Part shown: piece after piece, positions 1 through 9,272 of the stretch
Layout of the letters: each line of letters starts with the position of its first letter
How positions within the stretch are numbered: the first letter of the stretch is position 1
Origin: Vibrio marinisediminis
GTDB lineage: Bacteria > Pseudomonadota > Gammaproteobacteria > Enterobacterales > Vibrionaceae
DNA length: 64,000 bases
Direction of reading: 5' to 3'
Assembly (NCBI RefSeq): GCF_014050145.1
Contig: NZ_JACFYF010000001.1
Coordinates: forward strand, 496,001-560,000
The notes under the pieces: model-generated
Told to the model about the DNA's origin: nothing
The model's input: only the letters and a program-made list of their open reading frames with translations
The model's database searches: none
Made by a program: the position numbers and the translations under genes

Positions 1-342
1 AAATCTCTTGCTGCTGTTTTTGAAACTAGTGTGTCAGAACTTCAGCAGGAGCCAGAAATGACAAACGAAGTAAAAATTACCGACGAAGAACAAATAGTCA
101 TTGATCAAGTGAGAGCGATTAAAGGCTTTTATTCCCATCTAATGACCTATGTAATGGTAATCGCCTTATTGTTTGCAATAAACCTTGTCATCGACCCGAG
201 CTATATTTGGGCATGGTGGCCAGCAATGGGCTGGGGAATTGGTATCATTAATCACGGTTTAAACGCCTTCGAAGTTTTTGATTTTTTTGGTGCTAAATGG
301 GAAAAGCGTCAAATCGAAAAACGTCTTGGCAGGAAACTTTAA
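1..342 (+). CDS. XRE-type HTH / 2TM-domain membrane protein, 5' truncated by window edge
   Basis: The frame is open from base 1. The first residues (KSLAAVFETSVSEL) look like the last helix of an XRE/HTH_3 DNA-binding domain, so I read this as the C-terminal part of a protein with an N-terminal HTH and a C-terminal 2TM domain. Two hydrophobic helices follow, separated by a short WAWWPAMGWGIG turn, then a basic tail (KWEKRQIEKRLGRKL), as in the 2TM family. An alternative is a shorter protein starting at ATG 58, which has AGGAG six bases upstream; an internal start is therefore also possible. The fusion is inferred because the upstream part lies outside the window. Function is unknown; a membrane-tethered regulator is plausible. 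Confidence 0.6.
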   Translation, partial: KSLAAVFETSVSELQQEPEMTNEVKITDEEQIVIDQVRAIKGFYSHLMTYVMVIALLFAINLVIDPSYIWAWWPAMGWGIGIINHGLNAFEVFDFFGAKWEKRQIEKRLGRKL

Positions 343-405
343 ATACACACATATCAAACTATTTAAAACGGTTCTTAAGACAGCGCTATACCTAGGGAGG
401 GTATT

Positions 406-789
406 GTGAATATATGGATATTGAGCTCAGGATTGCTTGGCGTATTGACAGCACTGGTGCATGTGTTTGCTGGTCAAGTCGATCCTGTTAGACCCTTTTT
501 GAAGTCGGAGCTTGCGGATGCAGCAAAAGCCACACTTTTAGCCTGTTGGCATCTTGTTTCCGTCACACTACTGGTTAGCTCACTCATGCTCACCTACGTA
601 GGTTGGTTTGGTCTGTACTCATTTTACTTACCAATTCAGTTGGTAGGGGGGGTATATATTCTCTTTGCGTTAGTGTTCGTTGTCGTTGGATGGCATTTCT
701 TTGGTGGTAAGGTTTTTGTCAAACTTCCTCAATGGATATTGCTTCTCCCCATCGGGCTATTAGCAAGTTATGGCGCAATGCCGGTATAA
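406..789 (+). CDS. Small four-helix integral membrane protein, unknown function
   Basis: This 127-aa protein starts at GTG 406, chosen because GGGAGG lies five bases upstream. It has about four hydrophobic segments (roughly residues 1-22, 45-65, 75-100 and 108-125) and very few charged residues, so it is an inner-membrane protein. A conserved-looking stretch is HVFAGQVDPVRPFL between helices 1 and 2. I do not recognise the family. It follows the 2TM gene by 63 bases and may share its transcript. It ends before a bidirectional terminator hairpin. Confidence 0.6.
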   Translation: MNIWILSSGLLGVLTALVHVFAGQVDPVRPFLKSELADAAKATLLACWHLVSVTLLVSSLMLTYVGWFGLYSFYLPIQLVGGVYILFALVFVVVGWHFFGGKVFVKLPQWILLLPIGLLASYGAMPV

Positions 790-831
790 CAAGCGATTGC
801 TGTTTCAAAATACGATCACTTATCTGGCTTT

Positions 832-861
832 AGCGAGCTAGCCCAGTACCTCTAGCTCGCT
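832..861. terminator. Bidirectional terminator between convergent genes
   Basis: Perfect 10-bp inverted repeat AGCGAGCTAG / CTAGCTCGCT (832-841 and 852-861) followed by TTTATCTTT on the plus strand. It separates the small membrane protein gene from the convergent MATE gene. Confidence 0.7.
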
Positions 862-871
862 TTATCTTTAA

Positions 872-2260
872 CTAAACAGCCACACCACTCACAGCCTGCA
901 AGCCACGGCTTTTGATGACATGGCGCAAGCGCAGCAGCATTAAAATGGCTGCGACAGTTAAACCGGTGAGAATACCAACCCAAAAGCCCTTCTCACCCAT
1001 TGCTGGTACTACGTAGTCTGTTAGACCAAGCACAACACCCAGTGGCAGCGCCAGGCCCCAGTAAGAAGCTATCGCCAAAAACATTGGCATCTTGGTGTCT
1101 TTGTAACCACGCAGCGCACCATTAGCTGAGGTTTGTAGCGCATCACTAAATTGATACATCGCGGTAAACACCAACAATGTTGCTGCTGTCGCACTAATTG
1201 CTGGATCTGTGGTGTATAAGCGAATAATCCACTCGGGGAATAGCAAGAAAATCGCCACCGAAATCAGTGAGACTAACGCCGCCACGACAATTCCAATTTT
1301 GCTACGCTCAATCGCACTTTGTTCATCACGCTCACCCAAGGAGTGACCCACGCGGATTGTAATACCAAACGAGATACTCATCGGGATCACGTAAGTTAAG
1401 CTTGAGATGTTTAGCGCAATCTGTGCTGCCGCTACGTTCTCAGCGCCAATACGACCGATCAGCAGTGCGATCACCGCAAAAATACTGCCACACACGGCAA
1501 TGTTCATACCAATAGGTAAACCCAATTTTAGTAGGTTGAACATCTCTTTTGCTCTTGGTTTTACATCCGAAAATGAGATGACTTTTTTATAGTGGTGATG
1601 ACCTTTGATGTAGGAATACAGTAGACCCGACATCACCCAGTAAACCAAGCTGGTTGCCCAGCCACAGCCGACGGCTCCCATTTCAGGGAAACCCAACTTG
1701 CCATAGATAAGCACATAGTTAACCGGAATATTTAGTAGTAAGCCGACAACCGAAATAACCATCGGTACTTTGGTGTTGTTCATCCCTTCGCAAAAACCAT
1801 TCAAGGTATAGAACAGGGCAATCCCCGGTACACCAAAGGCTAAGGCGAAAGCGTAATCACTGGCGATAGGGATAATTTCTGAGGCGACACCAATCCACTC
1901 TAGGATGGGTTTGGCACTGACCAAATAGCCAATCAGCAGCACACTAGAAAGTAGTGCCAGCCAAACCATTTGGAAAAATTCCACTGAGATACTAGAAAAA
2001 TCACGGGCACCACGATGGTAAGCAACCACAGGTGTTAACGCCATAATCACGCCGCGAAGCAATAGCAATACTGGAATCCATAAGCTACCACCAAGCGCTA
2101 TCGCAGCTAAGTCAGCAGGGCTTACTTGCCCCGCCATTGTCGTATCGACAAAGCCCATCGCTTGGGTGGCAATTTGAGTCAAAATAATTGGAATCGACAG
2201 GTGCATCAAAGCACCCGATTCACGGGTAAAACGAGAAAAAGGAGGAAGTGTCGTTTGCAT
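872..2260 (-). CDS. MATE family multidrug efflux transporter (NorM-like)
   Basis: This 462-aa protein has about 12 transmembrane segments in two homologous halves, the usual MATE length and topology. Family-type motifs include GFVDTTMAG in helix 1, LLLNIPVNYVLIYGKLGFPEMGAVGCGWAT at the middle of the N-half and SANGALRGYKDTKMP in the C-half. MATE pumps of the NorM group exchange cationic drugs for Na+ or H+ across the inner membrane. It resembles Vibrio NorM but is a paralogue, so no symbol is given. The ATG at 2260 has only a weak upstream GAAG. It is a single gene, divergent from the methyltransferase downstream in coordinates. Confidence 0.9.
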   Translation of the reverse strand: MQTTLPPFSRFTRESGALMHLSIPIILTQIATQAMGFVDTTMAGQVSPADLAAIALGGSLWIPVLLLLRGVIMALTPVVAYHRGARDFSSISVEFFQMVWLALLSSVLLIGYLVSAKPILEWIGVASEIIPIASDYAFALAFGVPGIALFYTLNGFCEGMNNTKVPMVISVVGLLLNIPVNYVLIYGKLGFPEMGAVGCGWATSLVYWVMSGLLYSYIKGHHHYKKVISFSDVKPRAKEMFNLLKLGLPIGMNIAVCGSIFAVIALLIGRIGAENVAAAQIALNISSLTYVIPMSISFGITIRVGHSLGERDEQSAIERSKIGIVVAALVSLISVAIFLLFPEWIIRLYTTDPAISATAATLLVFTAMYQFSDALQTSANGALRGYKDTKMPMFLAIASYWGLALPLGVVLGLTDYVVPAMGEKGFWVGILTGLTVAAILMLLRLRHVIKSRGLQAVSGVAV

Positions 2261-2512
2261 GGAGGTTCTTCAACACCAATATAAATGCACCAGTGATGGC
2301 AGGATAGCGAGTGTGCATTTTAGGGTGTGCCCGTTAGGCGGCGATAATATAAACAGCTATTCAAAAACGGTCAAGCGTCACGTTTCACGATAAAAGCAAC
2401 TCATTTCATGACGGTAAAACGATTGCTTGAGCGAGGTGATATTGACAACAATAAATAGTTATTTTTTGCTTCGTAATTAAGCAATGTTGATATAGGATGC
2501 GCAGCCCAATTA

Positions 2513-3295
2513 TTGACGAGCATAACAACTGTGGGAATTATTCCTTCAAACGCCCTCTATACCGACCTTTCTGGTTACTACGACTTGATGTGTGCCGACA
2601 TCGATTACAAAGCCCAAAGTCATTATGTTTGCCGACTGCATCAGCTATTTGGTAATGCAGGAATGCGACATCTCGATTTGGCGTGTGGAACAGGTCCGCA
2701 CATTCGCCACTTGATTGACTTTGGTTACCAAAGCAGTGGCTTAGATCTCAATCAACCCATGCTCGAATTGGCGAAAGTCCGTTGCCCTGAAGCCGAATTT
2801 ATTTTGCACAATATGTGTGACTTTACGGTGGAGCAACCGCTTGATCTGATCACCTGTTTTCTTTACTCAATCCATTACAGTGATGGCATTGCGAATCTGA
2901 AAAAGTGCATTGCGGCAGCTCATGCTGCGCTCGCTCCCGGCGGCATGTTCTGTTTTAACTCGGTAAATAGAAACAAAATTGATAACCGATCTTTTGTTCG
3001 CCATAGCGCCAAACATGAAGAAAGCGAGTTTGTCTTTAGCTCTGGTTGGAAGTACAGCGGTGAAGGCGAGAAGCAATTTTTAACCCTCAGTATCGAAAAG
3101 CATTCAGAACAAGATAAGCAACTTTGGAACGATGAACATCCAATGGTAGCCGTCAATTATGAAGAGCTTACAGCTTTGCTTGAGCCCTATTTCGAAGTGC
3201 ATATTTTTGAGCACGACTACGAGAAAATCATTCCTTGGGATAACCATTCAGGCAACGCTTTCTTTGCCTGTGTGAAGCGTGATACAACGATTTAA
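2513..3295 (+). CDS. Class I SAM-dependent methyltransferase
   Basis: A Rossmann-type methyltransferase of about 260 aa. Motif I is HLDLACGTGPHIRHL (about residues 54-68), followed by the acidic end of strand 2 (GLDLNQPMLELA) and the motif IV region LDLITCFLYSIHY. The substrate cannot be inferred. The start is uncertain: TTG 2513 has no clear ribosome binding site and GTG 2531 is an alternative a few codons in, so the N-terminus may be six residues shorter. It is a monocistronic gene followed by a stem-loop at 3316-3338. Confidence 0.85.
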   Translation: MTSITTVGIIPSNALYTDLSGYYDLMCADIDYKAQSHYVCRLHQLFGNAGMRHLDLACGTGPHIRHLIDFGYQSSGLDLNQPMLELAKVRCPEAEFILHNMCDFTVEQPLDLITCFLYSIHYSDGIANLKKCIAAAHAALAPGGMFCFNSVNRNKIDNRSFVRHSAKHEESEFVFSSGWKYSGEGEKQFLTLSIEKHSEQDKQLWNDEHPMVAVNYEELTALLEPYFEVHIFEHDYEKIIPWDNHSGNAFFACVKRDTTI

Positions 3296-3315
3296 ACTGT
3301 CGTTCTAATCATATA

Positions 3316-3338
3316 GAGCTCGCTAAATTAGCGGGCTC
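3316..3338 (+). terminator. Stem-loop after methyltransferase gene
   Basis: GAGCTCGCTAA pairs with TTAGCGGGCTC with one G-T pair. It lies 21 bases past the stop codon and lacks a strong T tract, so it is a modest terminator candidate. The rest of 3296-3599 shows nothing else except presumed promoter sequence for the next gene. Confidence 0.45.
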
Positions 3339-3599
3339 GTCACAAAGCATCTATTGCCAGCAAAATCGTAGCCTTAGTGCCACCACCTCTCCCCTAATCG
3401 CGACAAAAACAGAACCGCTATTGTCATTAACTGATGATTGAAAAACGCACGCACCAGTACTTAGTCAATGATACAATTGACTAATACCGTCAAAACAACT
3501 TCAAACCCAGTGATTACAAAGTCATGCTGGGGACGAAGCGACATCGTTCATAACGGACAAAGCGACAAAATAGAGCCGTTCCGTTAGCAAGGATAGAGA

Positions 3600-4220
3600 A
3601 TGAAATCAGTGCTATGTTTTGGTGACTCCAATACTTGGGGTTACGTCCCTTTACAGGGTGGTCGTTACCCAAGCGAATTACGTTGGACGACGCTTTTAGA
3701 GCGAATGCTCCCTGATGATTGGCAAGTCATTAACGAAGGATTACCCGGAAGAACAACCGGCTTTCACGAGTCTATTCATAGCCCACACTCTGGGCTAGGT
3801 TACTTTCTGCCCTGTCTAGAAAAACACCAACCCAACGTGGTGGTGATCATGCTTGGCACCAACGATTTGCAAAGCCATTTAAATTTATCCGCTAAAGACA
3901 TTTCTTCCGGTGCTGCACACTTAGTGAAACAAGCGCGCCACTTTGCGAGCCATCAAGGTTACCCTATCGATGTCGTTTTGGTGTGCCCTCCACCCATTTA
4001 TGAAGTCGGCTTTGCCCAAGACGGTTTCGACGGGGCTGAAGAGAAATCAACACAGTTTGCAGAACACTATAAAGCGCGAGCTGAAGAGCTCGAATGCTGC
4101 TACTTTGATGCCGGAGATTTCGTCGCGTCGAGCCAAGTGGAAGGCGTGCATTGGCACGAAGATCAACCAGCTAAGTTTGCTCAAGCCCTTCATCAACAGA
4201 TCAAACATCTATTTAGTTAG
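3600..4220 (+). CDS. SGNH/GDSL-family hydrolase (esterase/acyltransferase type)
   Basis: This 206-aa protein carries the SGNH blocks in order. Block I is CFGDSNTWG (nucleophile Ser10), block II the Gly in NEGLPGRTTG, block III MLGTNDL (Asn of the oxyanion hole), and block V is a C-terminal VHW with the catalytic His; the usual Asp of DxxH is replaced by Glu in VEGVHW. The GDSNTWG form with a large Trp-containing N-terminus resembles arylesterase/acyltransferases of the MsAcT type rather than secreted lipases. No signal peptide is seen, so it is probably cytoplasmic. AAGGATAGAGA precedes the ATG. It runs 35 bases ahead of a LysR gene in the same direction. Confidence 0.87.
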   Translation: MKSVLCFGDSNTWGYVPLQGGRYPSELRWTTLLERMLPDDWQVINEGLPGRTTGFHESIHSPHSGLGYFLPCLEKHQPNVVVIMLGTNDLQSHLNLSAKDISSGAAHLVKQARHFASHQGYPIDVVLVCPPPIYEVGFAQDGFDGAEEKSTQFAEHYKARAEELECCYFDAGDFVASSQVEGVHWHEDQPAKFAQALHQQIKHLFS

Positions 4221-4255
4221 AATGGCTTTAAACACTCACCACCACAGAGAAGACA

Positions 4256-5146
4256 ATGAAAATACTACAAGATTTTAGTGTGTTTATTGAAACAGCACGC
4301 CAAGGCAGTATTACTCAAGCTGCTAACATTCTCAGTGTGACCCCTGCGGCGGTGAGTGCAACTATTAAGCGTCTTGAAGCGCAATTTGATTGCGCGCTCT
4401 TCATACGATCAACCCGTAGTATTCGCCTCACCGCAGAAGGGCAGTTGATGCTGGAAAAATGCCAGCAAGCTGTCAAGGCCATTGAAACAGGTATAGAATC
4501 GGTGAAGCACGACCCTAATCAAATTACTGGGCACTTACGACTCGCCATGCCTTCAGATTTGGGGCGCAATATCATATTGCCGCTACTTGATGAATTCCTT
4601 GACCTCCACCCTAAGCTGATACTGTCCACAGAGCTATGCGACAACGTCGTCGACCTTTATACTCGCCCACTCGACGCCTCAATCCGCTATGGTACTCCGC
4701 CAGATTCGAGTATGGTCGCCCTGCCAATTAGCCCTAAAAATGACCGCATAGCCTGTGCGTCTCCTGACTATATCGCCAAGTATGGCAAACCCACCCACCC
4801 CTCAGAGCTAGTTAATCACAACTGCCTAAACTTTATTACCTTGGTCAAATACCACACCAAATGGCGCTTTACCAAACAAGGTGAAAAGTGCGAAGTGATC
4901 GCCACGGGTAACCGCTTTGCCAATGATGGTGATGTGGTTCTACGTTGGATGCTTGCAGGCAAAGGGATTGGTTACAAATCCCGTTTAGACTCTCAACCCG
5001 ATATTGATAACGGTAGCCTAGTGCCACTCTTTGAAGATTGGCAAGGTGACCTTATCCCACTCAATTTAGTGGTGACAGACAAGCGCCAACTCACTCCTGC
5101 ACTGCATGCTTTGCGTGATTTTCTGCGAGAACGATTGAATCCATAG
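4256..5146 (+). CDS. LysR-family transcriptional regulator
   Basis: This 296-aa regulator has the N-terminal winged HTH (residues 1-60: QGSITQAANILSVTPAAVSATIKRLEAQF) and a C-terminal effector domain ending RQLTPALHALRDFLRERL. The inducer is unknown. It could be co-transcribed with the SGNH hydrolase just upstream and regulate it. It lies 135 bases before yhfZ in the same direction, but YhfZ is the cluster's own likely regulator, so a role on the yhf genes is only possible. Confidence 0.9.
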   Translation: MKILQDFSVFIETARQGSITQAANILSVTPAAVSATIKRLEAQFDCALFIRSTRSIRLTAEGQLMLEKCQQAVKAIETGIESVKHDPNQITGHLRLAMPSDLGRNIILPLLDEFLDLHPKLILSTELCDNVVDLYTRPLDASIRYGTPPDSSMVALPISPKNDRIACASPDYIAKYGKPTHPSELVNHNCLNFITLVKYHTKWRFTKQGEKCEVIATGNRFANDGDVVLRWMLAGKGIGYKSRLDSQPDIDNGSLVPLFEDWQGDLIPLNLVVTDKRQLTPALHALRDFLRERLNP

Positions 5147-5281
5147 CGAGTTGATGATCAATCTATATCGCTTAAAACGCATTCAATTTTATCGAAATAG
5201 CTCACAAAACGCACTTACTCAACTTTCTATTGTTAAATCTATTTGCTAGTTTATCTTCAAAATAATGAAGATTTAAAAACT

Positions 5282-6178
5282 ATGACCGTTCAATATATTA
5301 GCAAAGAAGGTGCGGCGATCATGAACGTCGCCCAATACCTAATGACAACCTCTGAAGGCGATCGCTTGCGCACCATAGATTCGCTATCAGAAGAGTTTTC
5401 TGTATCGGTTGGTTTTATACAAAAAGCCCTGACAACAATTGAACAACAGGGTGCGGTCGTGTTGTCTAAACAAGGACGCAACGGCACCTTTATCAACCAA
5501 CTGAATTATCGCGAGCTTGTCGCTTGTGCTGGCATCAGTAATGTCGTTTGCGCAATGCCATTACCTTACACCCGCCACTACGAAGGTTTAGCTAGTGGGT
5601 TAAAGGCACAACTTGGTGGCTTACCTCTCTATTTCGCCCATATGCGAGGGGCGAGTGTTCGTGCCGAATGTTTAAAAAATGGCACCTATGATGTAGCGAT
5701 CATGTCAAAGTTGGCAGCAAAAGAACTCACATCTGGTCTGGTGACAGCGATTGATCTTGGCCCACATACCTATTCACATGAGCACCGTTTAATCTATCGC
5801 GAAGGCGAATACGATCAAATTCTTCGAGTCGGTGTCGATCCTGATTCACCAGACCAAAAAATTCTGACTAGTCAGGCATTTGAAGACAAGAAAATCGAGA
5901 TTGTTGAAATCCATTACGGCGAAAGTTTAACCCACTTAACCAATGGTGATATTGACGCAGTAGTTTGGCTACCAGAAGCCATCGACATGAACAAATATGG
6001 TCTTGCCGAACAATCATTAAGCCACTTATCTGCGTGCAAGGAAGCGTCTGAAGCCGTCATGCTGGTCAATGGTAACGAACACCACATTACGATTTTGCTA
6101 AGAAAGCTACTCAAACTTTCATCGCTGCTAGCGCACCAACAAGCAGTAGTGAAAGGTGAGCTAACTCCAAGTTATTAG
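5282..6178 (+). CDS. yhfZ: YhfZ-like GntR-type regulator of the yhf cluster
   Basis: The 298-aa protein has an N-terminal winged HTH (RLRTIDSLSEEFSVSVGFIQKALTTIEQQGAVVLSKQGRNG, residues about 25-65) and a periplasmic-binding-protein-like effector domain. NVVCAMPLPYTRHYEGLASGLKAQ and YFAHMRGASVRAECL match E. coli YhfZ closely, as does the C-terminus (ALLAHQQ-VV-GE-PSY pattern). I moved the start to ATG 5282 because it gives the E. coli-like N-terminus (MTVQYISKEG); a TTG at 5243 would add 13 residues. It is the first gene of the cluster and probably controls it, with the ligand unknown. The next gene follows after nine bases. Confidence 0.88.
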   Translation: MTVQYISKEGAAIMNVAQYLMTTSEGDRLRTIDSLSEEFSVSVGFIQKALTTIEQQGAVVLSKQGRNGTFINQLNYRELVACAGISNVVCAMPLPYTRHYEGLASGLKAQLGGLPLYFAHMRGASVRAECLKNGTYDVAIMSKLAAKELTSGLVTAIDLGPHTYSHEHRLIYREGEYDQILRVGVDPDSPDQKILTSQAFEDKKIEIVEIHYGESLTHLTNGDIDAVVWLPEAIDMNKYGLAEQSLSHLSACKEASEAVMLVNGNEHHITILLRKLLKLSSLLAHQQAVVKGELTPSY

Positions 6179-6187
6179 AGGTGATAC

Positions 6188-6562
6188 ATGAAAGCTAGGC
6201 TCGATCTACTCCAGCAAGCAAACGTCATTACCGAGCAAGCCTATCTGGGCTGTTTGCGCGCTCTAGAAGTCATTGATCGCCAACTATCCCTCGATCATGA
6301 AAGTGAGCAATACCAAATGGCCATTACGCACCTCGCCCGCGCGGCAGACCGCATTTGGCAAAATGAACCGGTTGAGGAAGGGCTCGATCAAGATGTACTC
6401 GATGAAATTGAAGCCGACGAGTGTTACCCGCAGGTCCTTAAACTGCATCAACAGATTGTCGCCTCAATGGGGATTGAAACGCTGCCAGCCAGCGAGGAGA
6501 GTTTTTTACTCGCCAATGTTTACTCGCTGATTCAAGTGTCACTAGAGGATCAACCGCTATGA
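6188..6562 (+). CDS. yhfY: YhfY-like PRD-domain protein
   Basis: A 124-aa, mainly helical protein placed directly after yhfZ, as yhfY is in E. coli. Size and composition fit a single PTS regulation domain (PRD). In PRDs, histidines are phosphorylated by PTS proteins; several His residues are present (for example in MAITHLARAAD and LKLHQQI), but I cannot say which would be used. GAGGTG precedes the ATG and its stop overlaps the php start (ATGA, 6559-6562), so the two are translationally coupled. It may act as a partner of YhfZ. Confidence 0.75.
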   Translation: MKARLDLLQQANVITEQAYLGCLRALEVIDRQLSLDHESEQYQMAITHLARAADRIWQNEPVEEGLDQDVLDEIEADECYPQVLKLHQQIVASMGIETLPASEESFLLANVYSLIQVSLEDQPL

Positions 6563-7434
6563 TAGACGCAACAGGTTATACCTACTGCCATGAGCATCTT
6601 CACATTGATTTGTCACCGCAAAAGCACGCTATTGATTGCCGTTTGGATCAATACGAATTGCTGTGCGATGAAATGCGCGAAGTGCAAAAACGTGGTGTGC
6701 GCAATATCGTAGAAGTGACGAATTCTTTTATGGGTAGAAATCCTCAATTTATTGAGGATTTAATCGACGACACTGGCATCAATGTTCTTTTGTCGACTGG
6801 TTTCTATATTGAAGGGTTCTTCCCTGATGAGATCTACTCCATGAGTGCCTCACAAATCGCTCAAGGTATGATCCGCGAGATCGAAGATGGACTTGAAGGC
6901 TCTCGATTAAAAGCAAGTGTGATTGGGGAGATTGGTAGTAGTGAAGATCACTTTAGCCCAACCGAGCAGAAAGTCTTTCAAGCCGCAGCGATTGCCCATT
7001 TGGAAACAGGTCGCCCCATTTCAACCCATCAATCAATGAGTACCATGGGTAAGCAGCAGATCGAATTGCTCAAGAAAAGTGGGGTTGAGATGACATCTGT
7101 CACCATAGGGCACTGCGACCTACGTGACAACTTCGACCACATCTTATGGATGCTGGATCAAGGCTGCTATGTGCAATTCGATACGATAGGAAAAAACAGT
7201 TATTACCCAGACAGTAAACGTGCTGCCTCAATTGCGTTGCTTTGCCAACGCGGCTACGAAAAACAGATCATGCTGTCGATGGATATCACCCGTCGATCAC
7301 ATTTAAAAGCGAACGGTGGCTTAGGTTTTAGCTACCTCATTGATGAATTCGTCCCTTTGCTTAAACAGCACGGGGTCAATGATCTCCAAATAAGCACCCT
7401 ATTACAAAGTAACCCTACTCGCTTATTTGGCTAG
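6559..7434 (+). CDS. php: Phosphotriesterase homology protein (amidohydrolase fold)
   Basis: The 291-aa protein belongs to the phosphotriesterase family of binuclear metal hydrolases. The metal motif HEHLH is at residues 11-15, with His11 and His13 as ligands. The bridging residue is Glu124 in GEIGSSE, in place of the carbamylated Lys of true phosphotriesterase, exactly as in E. coli Php. Further ligands are in STHQS, GHCD and SMDITRRSHL. It is cytoplasmic. The physiological substrate is not established; lactone or phosphoester hydrolysis is suggested by the family. It sits between yhfY (4-base overlap) and yhfU. Confidence 0.92.
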   Translation: MIDATGYTYCHEHLHIDLSPQKHAIDCRLDQYELLCDEMREVQKRGVRNIVEVTNSFMGRNPQFIEDLIDDTGINVLLSTGFYIEGFFPDEIYSMSASQIAQGMIREIEDGLEGSRLKASVIGEIGSSEDHFSPTEQKVFQAAAIAHLETGRPISTHQSMSTMGKQQIELLKKSGVEMTSVTIGHCDLRDNFDHILWMLDQGCYVQFDTIGKNSYYPDSKRAASIALLCQRGYEKQIMLSMDITRRSHLKANGGLGFSYLIDEFVPLLKQHGVNDLQISTLLQSNPTRLFG

Positions 7435-7468
7435 TGAGCGCCTGCGCTCTGAAATATAAGGATAGAAC

Positions 7469-7828
7469 ATGAAAAAAATTGCCATTGCTGGTTTGCAGCG
7501 AGAGCAAATCAAACAACAAATCGAGGACACCATGCCTGATACCTTCGAGTGCTACATCCTGACAGATATGGATGCGGCAATGAAGGTCAAGTCTGGTGAA
7601 ATGGATTACTTCATTGGGTGTTGTAATACCGGTGCAGGCGGTGCACTCGCTATGGCTATCGCCATTATTGGCTACGGGCAAAGCTGTACTATTGCCAAAC
7701 CATCAATCCAAGCTAAACACGATGAAGTTCAACAATTTATCGAAAAAGGTTGTGTCGCTTTTGGTTTATCTATTGAGCATATCGAGCACGCTGTCCCCAT
7801 ACTCACCAAACTGCTCGCCGCTAAGTAA
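7469..7828 (+). CDS. yhfU: YhfU-like DUF2620 protein
   Basis: A 119-aa protein of the DUF2620 family. It begins MKKIAIAGLQREQIKQQI and contains a glycine-rich IGCCNTGAGGALAMAIAIIGYG segment (about residues 49-70), resembling a small cytosolic nucleotide- or phosphate-binding loop. AAGGATAGAAC precedes the ATG. It always sits next to yhfT and php in E. coli-type clusters; biochemical function is unknown. Twelve bases separate it from yhfT. Confidence 0.85.
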   Translation: MKKIAIAGLQREQIKQQIEDTMPDTFECYILTDMDAAMKVKSGEMDYFIGCCNTGAGGALAMAIAIIGYGQSCTIAKPSIQAKHDEVQQFIEKGCVAFGLSIEHIEHAVPILTKLLAAK

Positions 7829-7839
7829 GGAGTAACAAC

Positions 7840-9141
7840 ATGGATATTATGCATATTGGACTTGTTGCGGCTTTATGCGCAATGACCGCACTGATCGCGA
7901 ATATGAGTGCTGCCGTATTCCACGATGGTATTCGCCCAGTATTGCCACAATTGTTTGAAGGCAATATGACCAGGCGCGATGCAGGCTCGGTTGCCTTTGG
8001 TTTATCAATTGGTTTCGTCGCATCAGTCGGTATTTCATTTACGCTATCGACCGGTCTACTCAACCCTTGGCTACTGTTTTTGCCAACCGATATTCTCGGT
8101 GTGATGATTGGCAGCCGCGTACTTGCTGCTCTGGCTGGCGGTCTTTGGGGCGTACTGGTTGTGACCTCTCTTGCTGGTGTTAACGCTGTCTTAACTGGTC
8201 TTCCAATCGATGCACTGGGTGCGCTGGGTGAATTAGGTACACCAGTCATGTCAGCCTTTGCGCTATTCCCACTGTTAGCTATTTTCTACCAATTTGGTTG
8301 GAAAGCAGGTGCGATAGCCGCTGCTGTCATTCTTACTTCTCGCTTAATGATCATCAAGTACACGGGTATCTACCCTGAATCTATCCAAATTTTTGTCGGC
8401 ATGATGATGTTGGTCTTCTTCGCTATTCGCAAGGATTTAGCGGACCGCCAAGCAGGTATTCAAGCCCCTGACATGTCGGGATTACACAGTATCTTTGATG
8501 AACGTACCAAACGAATTGTTAAACACTTACCTTTCTTGGCGGTAACGGGCGCATTGATTGCTGCTGTTTCCAATGGTGGCATCTTCGCAGGCTCAGAGGT
8601 ATCCATCTACTCGCTCGCTGATGCGCTGAAAATTACAGACCCAGAAGCGCAAGATGCAGCAATGAAACAAGTCGCTCTATCAGAATTTATGCGCGGTCTC
8701 GGCTTTGTTCCACTGATTGCGACCACCGCACTTGCCACTGGTGTATATGGCGTGGTGGGCATGACCTTTGTTTTCGTGGTGGGCTACCTATCACCCAACA
8801 TGGCCGTAGCCGCAGCTTTGGGCGCAGTCACTATTTGTCTCGAAGTTTATTTACTACGCGGTATTGGACGCTTTTTAGAGCAGTTCCCATCGATCCGAAA
8901 TGCTTCTGACAATATTCGCAACTCGATGAATACACTTATGGAGTTCGCACTATTGATTGGTGGTGTTCTCGCGGTAATGAAGATGGGTTCAACCACTGGT
9001 TTTACAATCTTTGCCATGTTGTTCTACCTCAACGAAGTCATGGGACGCCCAATTCTTAAGATTGCCGCTCCAGCTGTCGCCGCGATTTTGACTGGCGTGA
9101 TTTTGAATATTCTTCATGTCGTTGGGTTATTCGCGATTTAA
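7840..9141 (+). CDS. yhfT: YhfT-like membrane transporter
   Basis: A 433-aa integral membrane protein with about 11-12 hydrophobic helices, the length of E. coli YhfT (434 aa). The N-terminal segment HIGLVAALCAMTALIANMSAAVFHDGIRPVLPQLFEG and SLAGVNAVLTGLPIDALGALGELG are characteristic. In the cluster it is the obvious candidate for import of the pathway substrate, but no substrate has been shown. AAGGAG precedes the start. The next gene, yhfX, starts 131 bases later, leaving room for an internal promoter or processing site. Confidence 0.88.
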   Translation: MDIMHIGLVAALCAMTALIANMSAAVFHDGIRPVLPQLFEGNMTRRDAGSVAFGLSIGFVASVGISFTLSTGLLNPWLLFLPTDILGVMIGSRVLAALAGGLWGVLVVTSLAGVNAVLTGLPIDALGALGELGTPVMSAFALFPLLAIFYQFGWKAGAIAAAVILTSRLMIIKYTGIYPESIQIFVGMMMLVFFAIRKDLADRQAGIQAPDMSGLHSIFDERTKRIVKHLPFLAVTGALIAAVSNGGIFAGSEVSIYSLADALKITDPEAQDAAMKQVALSEFMRGLGFVPLIATTALATGVYGVVGMTFVFVVGYLSPNMAVAAALGAVTICLEVYLLRGIGRFLEQFPSIRNASDNIRNSMNTLMEFALLIGGVLAVMKMGSTTGFTIFAMLFYLNEVMGRPILKIAAPAVAAILTGVILNILHVVGLFAI

Positions 9142-9272
9142 TTAATACACGATCAGAGCTGGTCGTCAGCTTAATACGACTAACACCCAGATACAGATAC
9201 GGTTAATTGTTATTTAGCGTGCGCTCCAGACATGGCAGTGCAGGATCAGCTCATTCCTAATAAGGGGAGAAA

